The position numbers and the translations under genes are program-made. Positions 1 through 13,764 of a stretch of 64,000 bases of DNA are shown piece after piece. The notes below the pieces were generated by a model. It had not been told where the DNA came from. It worked only from the letters and a program-made list of their open reading frames with translations, and searched no databases. The DNA comes from Salvia splendens (lineage: Eukaryota; Streptophyta; Magnoliopsida; Lamiales; Lamiaceae), in contig NC_056049.1 in the NCBI RefSeq assembly GCF_004379255.2, positions 22,428,063 to 22,492,062 of the forward strand, in the 5' to 3' direction. Numbering within the stretch: position 1 is the first letter of the stretch; every line of letters starts with the position of its first letter.

Positions 1-511
1 AATCGCAGATGCCAGGCCTTGTTGAATCAACATCGCTCTCATCTTCATCCTCCAGAGGGCGAAGTCATTCTTGCCTGTAAATTTTTCGGCCTCAAACCTA
101 GATGCCATGTTTCTTCGTGGATCTGCTTCCAGAAAATCAAATCAGCTCGTCGTCTTCAACACATTCCCACAGACGGCGCCAATTTGTTAGATTAGATGAA
201 CACGAGCTTGAATCGAATGTATGAAATGGATTTGGAAGAAGACTTTCTTATTGAATCGAGAGAAGAAATCGAGCTCGGCTACATCACACGAAATTGAAAA
301 ACTGACTAACTAACTTTTACAACATCTATTTAAACGTGATATCCAACGGCTAGTTGAATCGGACGATCAGGATTTAATCTCCCAATTAAAATTGCATCGG
401 ACGGCTCCTGAGTGTTGAAGCTTGAGATCAGCTTTAACATCTCTTCTTCTTTACTTAGCTAACTCATCTTCGATATTCGGTGAGATTGAGTCATCACACT
501 CACAATAGACA
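1..511 (-). mobile_element. 5' end of a Ty1/copia-type LTR retrotransposon, truncated by window edge
   Basis: Read on the minus strand, positions 511 to 185 form an LTR of about 327 bp that begins TGTCTATTG and ends CTAACA. A TTTAAATA box lies inside it (near 330-345). It is followed by a leader containing GGCGCCGTCTGTGGG (around 165-182). An ATG at 108-106 then opens a reading frame that runs off the window. Its start, MASRFEAEKFTGKNDFALWR, matches the N-terminus typical of plant Copia gag proteins. The rest of the element lies left of the window, so intactness cannot be judged. LTR ends are by eye. Confidence 0.8.
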
Positions 512-3500
512 ATTAATTCATTTTTTCGATATTTGTTAAATTTCTTCATATTGTAAATTTCACTTATATTTATTCTGCTTTCAATTGAAACCTTGCCAGT
601 GAAGTTGTGAAATATCGTCTTAGGACCTCTAATGTGGATTATATCTCAATGTATTAAAATTATACTCCATTAAGTCAAGCTATTTATTTATTAATATATG
701 TTTATATAAAATATTACTACTATACAAATAGTAAAATGAAGAGCAAATGGTCTCTAAAATTATAAACTTGGATAAAATTGTGATATTTTCATGAATTTAT
801 AACTTGTCGTAAAATCACGAACTTTGACCTTACAGCTAATCTCCCACGATTTAGGATTCAACAAAATAAAACCTGACGTTGCTAACTCAGAAAATTAAAG
901 TGGCAAATGAATGTATCAGAAAGAATCTTTATTTTAAGATTAGTGAAAATGGAATTTACATCCACAAACTCTGGCCAAAATTTTATTATTTCCCGCGAGT
1001 TTAAAGCTTGTTCTTAAACTGTATGAACTTTAATCTTGTAGCCAATTTTCCAAGATTTAGGATTCTAGCCGTCAAATCAAAACTTATGAGTCAAAATTAA
1101 AGTTGAACTAGCGCACGGATGAATATATTATATATATAAAAACGACGTAGTTTTGAGGAGCGTGTGCGATGATTTCATGAGAATATTTTTTCTACGTGTA
1201 TATATACATGCGATGATGTAAACCGAACTAAATATACAAGATGACCTAATATTAAATACATGGCGTATATACGGTTCCAAATGTAATGTCGAAACATGGT
1301 TAATTGTATAGTTTGGCATTATATATACGTAACAGTTTAATAATATATGCTTACCAATTAATTACGTAATAACTATATAAGTATATATGCTTTAAAACCA
1401 TCATGTGTGTGTTAGACACTCTTTTGGTATTAGCGCACTAACCTAGAAAATTAGGTAATAGGAATAACTTGTCTATGCTGGTTGATTAATAATAGCAAAT
1501 TTAGTGAAAAGTCAGAATTTGTGAGTGTGCTTGTTATGGCTAAATGAAGATATTGTAGTTTTGATATTAGGCAAGGCTTAGTTGCATTATAAATTGTCTA
1601 GGATTGAACTATTGCTAAAGCCACACTCTTTGTTGCGTAATCATGTTACAAATTAATTAATTAAAGAATTTGGCATGCTTAATTAAGTCCATTCTAATTT
1701 CTTTGGTGTGCGTTTTGGGTAAACGTGAATTAGGATTAATGATCTTGAAACCGTACAAAGTTAATTAAGTGAGCTTATAGTAGCTAGATGTTTGATCTAC
1801 ATATTGTGGAAGTTGATTGAAACACCAACGATTCATATTATGTTGACTAAAATCACTATTTCTCCTATATAATAGGGGTGAGTGTACATGGCACAAATGT
1901 TATTGCTCCATACTCAAACAAAAAAAACATGTTTATATATGAAAAATATTGTACTCCTTGTGTTTGCTATCAAATAATCGTATTGCCACGTTAGAATTTC
2001 CACCATTACATGTTTCATTTTTTTTATTTATTAATAAACCTGGAATTCCATTAAATTATTTTATTAATATATTTGATAATATCAATATATAAAAATAAGA
2101 ATCATAATTTACGAACTTTTTACATTCATTTTTATACATCTTTTAAAATTAGCGTCAAATTAAGATGAAACATTTAATTCTAGATAGGTGTATATGCAAC
2201 TAAGCAATTCGTGTCAACTTAGTTATTCCCCCAAAATAGGTAAGGGTGTTGGCATCCGAACCTATATGACTAAGAGAGAGTGGAACGTTTCTACTATATA
2301 GTAGAATAGTATTTTGTTTTGTGTATAATATTTTTATAATTATTGAATTAAAATAGAAAAAAATAAAGCATTTGTTGGTCCGTGAAGGCGGCACGCGCCA
2401 TCCGGCTTGCGCATGTAGTGCGTGCACGCAGGCTGTGCGCTTTCTTCAGTGACACATCTCCCTCTTAAATACGTTACTAATATAATGGCATGGTATATCC
2501 AGATTTATAAATTCATAAGCCTTGAATCAATGGTGAATGAAAATATTTCATAATTTCATCATACTAATAGGAAATTTGATTTGATTTTAAATAGGTTTTC
2601 AAGAAGTGAAGACATAAATTTGAAATGAAATGTGGATGAGTGTGAAAGCAAATATGAAATTGGAGATGGAATAAGGCTGAATTCATCTTCTCCGCCCCAC
2701 GATATTAATGGGGTCGGTTAGATGCTGGAGGGAACATATCACAGCAACTCAAGCAATCACTCTGCATTTTTGCTCTATTAATTATACAAATACTAAAATA
2801 CTTACATATATATATCTACACATAGACAAACACATGTGTGTGTGTGTGTGTTTTTGTGAGAAAAAAAAAAAGATTCTTCGAGGAAGCTGCCCACCAGCCA
2901 TTGTGCCTATGCACACATGAAGAAATCATTCATTGCCTTAATTGCACGGATTGTTTGACACCTCTCCTCTCTCTTCTCTCTCTAATAAAGAGAGGTGTGA
3001 TTTCATGCATGACATAAAAATTGAGCATGCAATAATTCAATCAAATTTAAATATTATTAGGGAATTTGTAGTGTCTATTACATATGAGGACCCATTGCAT
3101 ATAGATTATTGTCACTGGGTCAAGAAAATTTGAATCAATATGTACACATGTATAAATACATTTTGCTTTTATATAAAAATGGCGTATCCAATACTTGAAT
3201 TTGTAGCTTAAAAAAAAAATTTACTTGAATTTGTCATCAAAGTTTCCGAGTTAATAAAAGCACAGAAAATATGAGGAAAAGCTGAAAATAGACCGGCAAA
3301 CACTAGTGGAATATATGTAATTCACTTTTATATCTTTCATGTTAATTTGTTTCACGTAGTATGTTTGAATTTGAATTTGAATGTGAATGTGAAAGGAATT
3401 TATATTTTGTAATGTGTAATTAGGTAAAACATAATATGACTAGCTATAGTCTTTTTTAAAGATGAAATTATCAAAAGCACTAGTCCAATAAGGTTCCGAC

Positions 3501-4818
3501 AAAATCTGTTATAAAAATAAAAATAGGAATATGTAATAAAGGAAAATATTAATCCCCTACAAGTCCAAAGCAAGTCAGAGAGGCCTATTTGATCGTATTT
3601 CATTCGCCCACCATCAAATGCATGTCTTATATAGCCTTGAAAAAAAAAACTAAATATTTCATTTAATTCATTTCACTCGAATTTTATTACTATAAAATAG
3701 TATTCCATTTGTATGTGATTAAATGTCTCAATTTTACTCCCCGTATAAGTTTAAAAAACTGTAAAGAAAATGTGTTCTTAGGTACAACCCCACACACTTT
3801 TGTCCTCCAAAACCTTGCAAGTTATTGCAGGGTCCGAAGGAGTATTTCCGATGATGATGACGACCTATTAGGGACGTTGCCCCAACTCCCCTTGAGCCAC
3901 AAGACTATGGTGGATCACGATATTCTTCATGGAGGACAAGTTACCACAATTACAGACCACGCCTAAATGTAACTCATATATATTGAAAAACGTTTAAACT
4001 TCAAAAGATAGATAGTAAGCAAGAATTTAACTAGACAAGTTAAGACTCTACCACAATTACAAACCACGCCTAAAAACGAAGACCTTTCCAGGCGACTAGA
4101 TGGCACATGAGCATCAATCATAATCATCATTCATTCTAAAGCTTTATTAGCATGGTGATAACTTTGGGACAGGTCACATCCTCAAGAGAAGGAAACATCC
4201 CTAACCCTAGCTGTGCCCTTGCCCCATCACTATCCCCCCACAAAGAAAACCCCAAAATCCCTATTCTTCTACTCTCCCAATAAATATGATACTACCCCAT
4301 TATATAAATCCTTCCCATCCACATTTTCCTATTCTCAATAATATTATCCCCACAAAGACCTCCCAAAAAGATAAACATCTCTACATAATATTATTACAAT
4401 TGTTATTATTTTATATTATTATTATTATTATGGTTATTGTTTGTTCTTGGAACTAGGTCTTGTCAAAATCACATAACACTACAATACTGGGTTTTTGTAA
4501 AGCATTTATTTTTGGAGAATTCAACATATTCAGTATATGTTTCACTCATTCATTTTGCAATAAAAGGCAACGAGAGAGTGACTCATACTTGAGATTACTT
4601 TTGGAGTCTTGTATAATTTATTTACATATGAAATAAAGTGTTTGAGTCGAGTAGTATTTACTACTTGTTAATGTGGTGACGTCCAAACAATCCCCAATGA
4701 AATATAAGCATATTGTGAAGAAAATTTATCAGGCGCGTAAGTGTTAGGTTTAGTTTTTATTGTGAAATTTGGAAAATTGTTTTGCATATGTTATATGATC
4801 ATAAATGTGATTTATATG
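512..4818. other. Gene-poor AT-rich intergenic stretch
   Basis: No coding region could be supported. Two diverged copies of a motif ending ...GATTTAGGATTC occur near 790-860 and 1015-1070, probably an old repeat. A (GT)n run lies at about 2835-2850. The stretch 4180-4400 is C-rich with a TATATAAATCC box near 4300 and looks promoter-like, but no gene follows it; a Mutator-like insertion starts at 4828. The short open frames here (for example 3709-3966) have no recognisable domain. Confidence 0.6.
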
Positions 4819-4827
4819 ATTATTTTA

Positions 4828-5469
4828 GGCAAAACACATCCTTAAGTCCTTGTACTTTGATTGTTTATTTCAATAGGTTCTTATACAATTTTTTCGTTTT
4901 AGTAAGTCCTTGTATTTTTATATTCGATATATTCAAATCCTTATTTGACGGAACCGTTAACTTTTCCGTTATAAAATGACACATCATATATTAATTATTT
5001 GAATATATTCCACCTAATATCCTAGTTGGAAAATATGAACATAACATAAATATAAAAAAGATAAAAACAAACCAAAACAAAACAAAAAACTAAAGAATTC
5101 CAAATCGTTAAAAGAAATTTGTTGTTTGATTATTTGAAGTTAGAATAAGCAAACAACAAATCGATAATTATATTTGGAACTTCAAATAATCAAACAACAA
5201 ATTTCTTTTAACGATTTGGAATTCTTTAGTTTTTTTTATCTTTTTTTATATTTATGTTATGTTCATATTTTCCAACTAGTATATTAGGTGGAATATATTT
5301 AAATAATTAACATGTATTATTTTATGACGGAAAAGTTAATTTTTTCATCAAATAAGGATTGGAATATATCAAACATAAAAGTATAAGGACTTATTAAAAC
5401 AAAAAAAATTGTATAAAGACCTATTGAAATAAACAATTAAAGTACAAGGACTTAAGGATGTGTTTTACC
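4828..5469. mobile_element. Foldback Mutator-like MITE (TIR-MULE) with 9-bp target duplication
   Basis: The left end GGCAAAACACATCCTTAAG and the reverse complement of the right end differ by one base. The inverted arms continue almost to the centre (about 4828-5135 and 5175-5469), so the element is nearly all inverted repeat. It is flanked by the identical 9-mer ATTATTTTA at 4819-4827 and 5470-5478. A 9-bp duplication is characteristic of Mutator-like elements. It has no coding capacity, so it would be a non-autonomous derivative. The superfamily call rests on duplication length and long TIRs. Confidence 0.8.
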
Positions 5470-5765
5470 ATTATTTTATTTTACTATAATTAATTTGTTT
5501 TACTATGTTCCATTTCATTTGATCTATCTATTTTGGGGCAGTTTGAATAGGTAGATGTTAGTACTAAATAAAAGAACTCATCACAAGAGACTAATTTGTC
5601 ACGAGTTGAGTGTTTTTTAATTATTGACTCAGTTCTAGTCATCCATCATAGTTGATCTGAATATAATTAATTAAATTAATTAATCATTCACATACCATCA
5701 AATAATAACCAATAAAATAAAATTTATTTTCATATATTAATAAAATACTAGCAATTTTATACATA

Positions 5766-5961
5766 CTCTCTATCTTCGATTAGTGTTGGTACTTTTTTTT
5801 TGCACTCATTTTGAAAAAAATTATAGTACTAATAAATAATTAAAGTGAAGAGAATGATGTAAAAAAGACTCTTTCTTTCTACTTTAACTATTTATTAGTA
5901 TAATTTTATTTCAAGAGTAGTGTGAAAAGGAAATATGCCAATATAAATGGAACAAAGAGAG
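5766..5961. mobile_element. Stowaway-type MITE, diverged
   Basis: Starts CTCTCTATCTTCGATTAG after TA (5764-5765) and ends AACAAAGAGAG before TA (5962-5963). The inner part is a weak inverted repeat with the TATTTATTAGTA core shared by other Stowaway copies in this window. TA duplication and the CTCCCTCCGT-like terminus are Stowaway features; here the terminus is degraded. Confidence 0.6.
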
Positions 5962-5963
5962 TA

Positions 5964-7378
5964 CAACATTTACATATCTAAAGAAAAATTATGAAATACT
6001 AGCAGATAACCTTAACCGAAATTATACAAATTCACTCATTAGGATTTCAAAATTTATGTATGTTTTACTTTTGGACATTAAGTTGATTATTTTTACATAT
6101 GCAAAGAGTCAAAACAAAAGGAAAAACCAGCAGAAAAAGAAACTCTAATAGTCAACTAATCCAGATCTAGTGTATTTATTTTGATTGCCCTATTTTGAGG
6201 GACATCTTACATTAATTGAGCAATAAAAATTAGATTAAGCTAATAAAATGATGACCATAAATTTATTTTGTGCTAGCTTAATTAATTAATTAATTAATTA
6301 TGTTGTGGGCACCCACACCTGCAATATATGAGAATCTTGGGGCACAATAATAATTATTCCATATGTTGGTTGAAGTTGGGACAATGGATCCCCCGTGGTA
6401 GGGACTAATCATCCCACTTATTGCTTTCGATTATCTTATTAATCTTCTTAATTAAAATTATTTATAACATTGTAACAATTTGTTTATTTTGTGCACTAGG
6501 AGAAATGAGAAAATGGGCCTCACCACCTCCTCTTATTTTTCAGCATCCAAACGCGGTTTTTGGGTACCATATCAATTATTAACTCAATTGGGTCAACTTT
6601 ATTGTTCTTCAAATAATTATTTTTGATTGACAGAAAACTATAAATGAAATGGGGGGAATAGCTCAAGTTTAAAAATTGGAATCAAAACTCATTATTAAAT
6701 TTGCAACTTTCGATCCTTGGTTATTTGAGGACTAACCGTGACATCCAAGAGATTCAAATAAATAAATAATATTGCCAAATAAATTAAATATCTTTACAAT
6801 GTGCTAAACATAACTTCAAAAATAATTAGTACTAGCAAAATAAAAGATGGGCTCAGAACTGCACCAGCCGGGAATCGAACTGGGGTCTGTAAAGAAACAC
6901 TAATGGCTATATAGACATGGGCGTGGCCAAGGAACATCCGTTTCATAGGAGCGAGGTGGATTGTGACCACGGTCGACAATCTCGAGGCCATAGGTCCATC
7001 TATAATATTTTAACTTTTCTCATTCATTTCTTATCTTAAATTTAATCACAATTTCTTCATTTTCCATCAAAATTCATGGATCCCATGAAGAAAATGAGAA
7101 TTCATCGACAATAGTGTTGACAATCAGTCTGTTGACGATTCATTCAGCACAACGGACGTCATTTTTAGCTATCATGGAGTTCAACTGAGGGAAGCAACAA
7201 CAAATCGAAATTCGGGAAGCATCTCCGCCAACGCCTCATGTACCAAGGGTGTACATACAACGCGAGTGAAACAACATAACATAATCGTTAAGGATGAAGG
7301 GCATTTGATGACGAAGCCTACACGACATCCACCAGACCACCATCCCCCAAACCCATCACAGGGTGCATCAGATAAATG
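5964..7378. other. Intergenic region upstream of SDA1
   Basis: AT-rich, with an (AATT)n run near 6280-6300. No gene is seen. Apart from a tRNA-Gly-like relic at 6860-6891 it holds nothing I can name. The part after about 7000 probably belongs to the SDA1 promoter. Confidence 0.6.
6860..6891 (-). pseudogene. 3'-half relic of tRNA-Gly
   Basis: On the minus strand these 32 bases match the 3' half (B box, T stem, acceptor strand) of the two intact tRNA-Gly genes at 46824 and 51887 with only two differences. The sequence 5' of it does not form the D-arm or anticodon arm, so no functional tRNA is possible. It could be a tRNA fragment or the head of a decayed tRNA-derived SINE. Confidence 0.65.
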
Positions 7379-7490
7379 AGCCCAACAAAGGATCATGGCC
7401 CATCAAAAGGAAATGGCGTAAACCTGACAAATAAAATCAAATAATGAGCCCAATCAATTTTGTTAGAACATAGCCCATTAATCCAAAGTA
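7379..7490. promoter_or_regulatory. Site II-type motif cluster upstream of SDA1
   Basis: Four copies of the GCCCA core lie 100-210 bp before the SDA1 start: AGCCCA at about 7379, GGCCCAT at 7397-7403, AGCCCA at about 7447 and AGCCCATTA at about 7482. TGGGCY (site II) motifs bound by TCP factors are common in plant ribosome-biogenesis promoters. The motifs are seen; the regulation is inferred. Confidence 0.5.
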
Positions 7491-7587
7491 AAAACAGCAA
7501 TAAATAAAAACAAAAATAGCAAGCAAAAACAGAACCCTGAACTGAACCCTCACCGCCGCTTCTTCCGCACTTCAACTTCTCTCGGCC

Positions 7588-10500
7588 ATGGCGGCCCTAC
7601 CGGCCAATGAGATATCTGCGTCGGGACGGACCTCAGTAAAGCTCAACCTCACATCCCTGCAATCCATAATGAAAGTAGATCCCGAAGGGTATAGTTCTGA
7701 GCTTTCGCTTGTTTACGATCAATTTAAATCATCCCTCGACCTATTTCAGCAGCAAGCCGCCTTGAATTACACCTCTATTAGTGGAATCTCCGCCGATTCT
7801 TCCGTCGCCAAGGACTTAGGCGACAGGGCAATGTTTTTGGCCCATGTTACACCGTTTTACCCCAAGGAATTGGCCCAATTCCCGACTGAATTGGTCCAAT
7901 TGCTGGAATCCTCGGCCAAGAGTCTGCTCTCGGGTCTGCGGGTGCAAGTGACGCAAGCATTGATACTTTTGGTCAATCGAAAGGTAACTCTTTTCTCCGT
8001 TCGATGGATTTTTTTTCGGTATTGTTAATTAATTGATATTATTAGGATTTAGGAGTAAAATATAAATGCCGTATTGTGCTATTTTCGACGTTATTTGGCT
8101 ATAATTTTACCAAAAGTAGAATGAAATATGGTGGCATAGAAATGTGTTTATTTAATCATGGAGTGTGGTTAAGTTTAACTGGATATGGTATTATGATCAA
8201 TGTTTACTAATTGTGTATTGCTAGGTAGAATGAGCACTCTCTCTAAGTTCTTGGCGTTGATTGCTTGTATTCCAGATCATAGATATTGCTGAGACACTAG
8301 AAGTATTCATGGTTCTCCAGACACTGGGGGATAAAGCGTTACAAAAACTGGCATTTTCCCACGTTATTCAAAGCATTAGGCGCATGAATCAGAAACATAA
8401 GAATGATCCGAAGAATAAGGCACTCCAGAACATTTTGTTCGGAATGCTGCAGGTATAGTGTTTACATGATTTGTTTCTCTCACCTTTGTTTTTAGAGTTT
8501 TTGAAGTGTGATGTTAATGATTTTTGTGGAAATCAGCAAGAGGAAGAAGCAATAGCTAAGCGATCGCTAATTACCCTGTGTGATCTCCATCGGAGGAAAG
8601 TTTGGTGTGATGATAGGACAGCAAATGCTATATGTACGGCATCTTTTCATCCGTCGACAAGGTTATAGCTGTCCAGTTATTTTGTGCTGCTTTATAAGTT
8701 ATGGCTATCTGGTTGATATCTGATTGTCTCTATATATAATTTAACCTTGCAGGATCATGATTTCTGCCTTGTCGTTTCTTCTTGATTTTGAGAAGATTGA
8801 AGATGATGGTAGTGATGATTCTGACAGCGAAGATGACCAAGCAACCCCACAGCCTCAAGTCGTGCTGAATAAAGAAGCTATGTACAAGGTGTGTTTCATT
8901 CTTTTAACTTGTTGTGGGCCATTGCTTCAAATGATTATATGAACTGACTGCGACAATAACATAATAGCTTAGTAATACATTTATATAAACTTGAGCTATG
9001 CTCTCTTTTAATTTCTTTTATCAACTTTTCAAGAATTAATTGTTTTGAGACATTCTTGATGTGTACCATTTCCTATTTCTGTATACATACCAAATGTTTA
9101 TGTATTATTTTGACCAATTTAGGCAAACCATAAAGGCACAAAAGCAAGCAAAAAGAAGAAGAAGGCAAAACTGGAGCGTGTTGCACGAAGTATGAAGAAG
9201 CAGCAGCGTTTATCATCCGAGAAAAGTAACACAAACCTCGCCTCACCTCTAAACCATTTGATAGATGCACAGGTTTACTTCATAATTTCACTGTCTCTTC
9301 TCTAATAGTATACTATTCTTTAAAGGCTCAAGGGGAGTCAGGCTCTCATCAAAATTTTTCCACAGGGTTTTTCCGAGAAGCTATTTTCTCGACTGCAGTC
9401 TAGCACCCAAGAAAGGTTTGAGGTACTTCATTTATATACTTTAACATGTTGGGGCGATGGCTGGAATATATATGCTTTAATGGCGTGGTAAATATTTTGT
9501 TTGTCTCCTCAATAGGTTAAAATGATGATGCTTAAAGTAATTGCACGAACTGTTGGCCTTCACCATCTGATCTTGTTGAACTTCTATTCATATCTTCAAA
9601 AATATGTCCAGGTATGCTTATCCATTACTAACATTAGGAGGGTATTCATCCTGATATTAACCAAGTCCGCTTGTATTCACTGTAGCCACATCAACGAGAT
9701 GTTACAACTCTACTTGCAGCAGCTGTTCAAGCCTGCCACGAAATGGTAACTTCAAGTTTTATTACCCGAATTTATGTGATTTCTGTTCTTGATTCCTTAT
9801 GAGCTTATCTTAGTTACTGGATAGTGTTCTCATTGATACATTTTGGATTCTTTCTACTAGGTACCACCAGATGCAGTTGAACCATTGTTTAAGCAAATAG
9901 TAAACCAATTTGTGCATGATCGATCACGACCTGAGGTACCATTGTGCTTTATTAAGAGGAACCTCTAATTCATTGTATCTTGAGTATCTTAAAATTTCAT
10001 GTCTCCTTTTTCCAGGCCATCACTGTTGGGTTGAATGTAGTTCGCGAAATATGTCTTCGCATGCCTTTGGTAAGTTCAGAATAGTTTTGAAGTATGTTAC
10101 TGACCTGCTTTTTCTTCTCAGTTACAGCAGAGTCAGAGACTGACTATGCATTTTGCTCCTATTTCCAGTTGATGACTGAAGAACTGCTCCAAGACCTTGT
10201 CTTATATAGGAAGTCACATGAGAAAGCAGTTTCTGCTTCTGCTCGGTCACTTCTTACACTATTTAGAGAGGTACATATCTCTCCCTCCATCCTTGTGATT
10301 GTCTTTACTCAAGTAAGCACCTTTTTTTGGAAATTGTGCTGTGTAGATATTTATTTCATAGAATCTGAAATCTTGGTTTGTAGGTTTGCCCATCATTGTT
10401 AGTCAAGAAGGATAGAGGGAGGCCCACTGAACATAAAGCTAAACCTAAGGCATTTGGTGAAGTGCATGTTGAGAGCAGTATCCCAGGTGTTGAGCTATTG

Positions 10501-11881
10501 GAAGAAGAAGATCAAGGGAATAGTGATGAGGACATTGATGGGGATGATAGTGAAGGAGATGATTCTGTTGATCTTGTTGAAGAGGATGGAATAGGCGAAA
10601 GTGATGGCGAGGGCTCCATTGGCTCGGATGATGAATTTGATGATGGCAGTGATGAAAGTGGCGAAGATGATGAAGTCTCTGATGGAGATGATATTGGTTA
10701 CAGTGTTGACGGTGCTAGTGAAATCGGTGATGAAGAGAGTGAAGATGATGATTTACTGGAAATCAATAATAGTACTGGGAAGGATGCCGATGTTGATAGC
10801 AATAAACCGAAACAGAAGAAACGGAAGTTCTCTGATTTTGAGGGCCAGTTGAATGCTGCCAATAATAGTCTTCGTGCTTTAAAGAAATTAGCAGGAACTA
10901 CTGAGAACGTCACTTCATCCTCAAATGATGGAATTCTTTCTAACGAGGACTTCCAAAGAATCAGAGAGCTGAAGGTTTGTGCTTCTTACTCCTGAATGAA
11001 GGACGCGTTGGCCATTGACCACTTTTTTTCTTGGCCAGTATCGCAAATGGTCGTGTGTTTCTATATGAATGTAACATGTCACTGGCTTTGATAATAGGCT
11101 AAGAAGGATGCAAGGACTGCTTTGACACAACATGGATTCAAGCTTCCTACCTCAGACCAACTTAGCCTCAAGAGAGTAGATGCTGCAACACTCGAGGTGA
11201 GCTCTCCTATTTAGTAGTTTCCATACCATCATATCAATCACACGCAACATGATATTTGCTTCAAGTACCCTGATAAATACAAGGAGAATCTGACAAAAAA
11301 TGACACAGTTCATTTACTGTATTCAAGTTGGAGCTTTATATTCTTGTTTCCTTATCAATTCTTAGTTAGTCTTCTTTAGTTAGTAAAAATCTAATGCATT
11401 TGCTAATGTGCATCAGGCAAACATAAAGAGGAAGTTAACAAAGGAACAAAAATTGGCATTGATCAGAGAAGGAAGGGAAGACAGAGGGAAATATCAAGCC
11501 CGCAGCTCTCTAAAGAAGAAAAAAGTATGTTACCTATGCTATAAGAACTTTATTCTTAGAGAGACCTTTTGGTTCCACAATCGTAAGCAAGATTTGCAAC
11601 TATCCTCATTTTTACTCTTGTACGGCAGAATTAGTCTGTCTCAGTTTATGTGAATAATAAATTTGCAATATGGCATTGCTTTTATGATTATATACTGGTC
11701 TAGTGTTTTTATACGTATCACTATTGGACAGACTGGTGGTTTAAGCAATCGGGAAAAGGAGCACAAAAAGATCATGCCTGATGCCGCAAGAAAAGCCAGG
11801 ATATCAAGAACTCGCCAACAGAAGAAGATAAAACAAAAACATTCAGATAAACAATTCCGTGGAAGGAAAGCATGGAAGTGA
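7588..11881 (+). CDS. SDA1: SDA1 homologue, 60S ribosome biogenesis/export factor
   Basis: SDA1 is a nucleolar protein needed for maturation and export of pre-60S subunits. Fifteen exons join in phase: 7588-7983, 8276-8452, 8537-8661, 8753-8888, 9123-9272, 9366-9422, 9516-9611, 9686-9745, 9861-9935, 10016-10069, 10169-10270, 10384-10974, 11098-11196, 11417-11524, 11732-11881. They give 791 aa, close to the usual plant length of about 800. Family hallmarks are HVIQSIRRMNQKHKN in exon 2, KRSLITLCDLHRRKVW in exon 3, VKKDRGRP at the start of exon 12 and the terminus FRGRKAWK. Exon 12 (from residue 477) carries a long Asp/Glu/Ser-rich tract at roughly residues 510-610 followed by a basic KPKQKKRK patch. 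The start is the first ATG of the open frame and the N-terminus resembles the family. The gene appears intact. Confidence 0.95.
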
Positions 11882-12546
11882 TCTGTGGTCTTGGTAATCT
11901 TGGTTCGTGTTTTATGCATTACATCTTCTTCCAAATCTAGATAATAGCGTACCCAATGTTTATCAATTTATCGTGCACAGCACACAAATTCACTCCTATC
12001 ACAACCCTCATTGATGATCTAATTAAATTCTTTTTTTTCGTAACTTCTTTTAGGACTTGTGTGTTGCATTGCTACCGTGTCGGACGAATTTTGGCCAGGA
12101 AAAACTAAAAGTCCACACAGTGAGAGCAGCTACATAAGTTGAATATCTAACTTGCCTTCAGAATCAAGATGAAGGCTTCAAGTTTTGTTAGCTCTGTTGA
12201 GTTTTTTTAGGATTGAATTTCGAGCTAGAGTAATTGATTTTATTGTTTATTTTAGATTATATAAGTGGGTTGTTTTGGAATCAAAAAGTGGTTTATGAAT
12301 ATTTGCAAGTGTTTCAATACTGAAAATATGAAAGTACACAATTTTTTTATGGTTCTTCTGAATGGTAGACCCTCAGCCTTTGTCAATAGTTTTTTGTGGA
12401 GCTCAAGTTTCAACTTCACTCTATTTCATTTCAAATAAACTTGAAAATAAACATAATTTAATTGGTATTCGAGTCACCATAGGACCATAATCTCATAATA
12501 ATATTAATCACATAATAAGAGACCATAATTTATCATTTAAAAAAAA
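11882..12546. other. SDA1 3' flank
   Basis: Contains the likely 3' untranslated region (T-rich, with AATAA-like signals after 12230) and AT-rich spacer up to the insertion at 12560. No other gene is visible. Confidence 0.5.
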
Positions 12547-12559
12547 CTAGACCACACTA

Positions 12560-13764
12560 TAGTTGCCCAAGGTTTGCCGAACCGGTGGTTAAAATTGAAA
12601 CCGTAACTGCCGGTTACAGTTCCGAACCGAAACCGCGAGAAATATCCCGAACCGAAATTGTGAGTTTTAGAACCGTGGTTCGGTTCAGGTTCCAAATTTT
12701 TTGAACAGAAACCGCGACCGAACCGCCTGTTAACCGGCGGTTTCACGGTTCCGAACCGCCAATGCAACGATAAATTTAAACATAGTTAATCCTTATATTA
12801 AAACTATATACTCCATTAAATAAAACATTGTTGAATGATCCGGTTTTTTAGTTTTATACTTTTATAAGTAACTTTCATTTTTGGATCTGGTAATATCTGT
12901 GGACACAATAATATGGGACAAAATTTTGCAGCAAAAATAACTTTATAATACTATTTGGTAAAATTGGATTGTAATTTGGAAAACATAAGAGAAAAGATAA
13001 TAAAATAAAAATAAACTAAATTACAAGAGGGAGTCTATGGAGTATGGACCATTGATTATGGTAATAACTTTATAATACTATTTCTGATTTTATTAATTAA
13101 CACAGTCTTTATGTATGGAGTTTATGGAGCATGAATCATTAATAATAAATATTTATCAAGCATTGTTTAATAAAACTTAGAAAAATTAATTACTTTAAAT
13201 AAATCATAATACTCTAATTAACATTGGTTAAAGAATTTGTAGTCTACAAAATTGATTAGTTGAGTCTTCAAAACAAATTGGTTGGCGGTGGGTGATGGTT
13301 GCACTATTCAAAATTGATTGCAAAAAACACCATTTCTTTTATTTTTATTTATTTATTTATTTTTATTTTCTTAAATGTTGATTTTAAATTCAAATTGGAC
13401 CCATTTCCCCCTATTTATATCACTTTGTAATTTGTTTGTAAATATATCATATTGTAATTTGTATATGTAAATTGTAAATTTGATATCATTTTCACCTTAC
13501 TTGTCTTAATTCAATTTAAACTATCCATTTCCTTGTTCCAATTTATTTTATAATTTCAAACTACATGGAAAAAAAAATCAAGGAAAAAAACTGTCAAACC
13601 GCAAAACCGAACCTAAACCGCTACTAACTGTCCGAAAACCGGCGGTTCGGAACCGAAACCAAAACCGTGAAACAGCCTCACGGTTCGGTTCCGGTTCCAT
13701 ATTTCCCAAAACTGGAACCAGCGATTCCGAACCGAAACCGCCGGTTCATGAACCGTGGGCAGGT
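12560..13764. mobile_element. Non-autonomous hAT-like element
   Basis: The ends are imperfect inverted repeats: TAGTTGCCCAAGG at the left, and TAGACCTGCCCACGG as the reverse complement of the right end. Both subterminal regions are packed with ACCGGTTCGG-type repeats in both orientations (12575-12765 and 13590-13755), as in hAT transposase-binding regions. The middle is AT-rich and noncoding. The 13-mer CTAGACCACACTA occurs at 12547-12559 and again at 13765-13777. hAT elements make 8-bp duplications, so the exact ends are uncertain within this repeat. Confidence 0.65.

Noticed and set aside
1128..1319. Short minus-strand frame
   Set aside because: AT-rich random frame without supporting features.
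3709..3966. 85-codon plus-strand open frame
   Set aside because: No recognisable domain, no splice partners, and composition like its surroundings.
4180..4480. Promoter-like C-rich region with a TATA box
   Set aside because: No coding region or microRNA hairpin was recognised downstream before the MULE insertion, so no gene is called.
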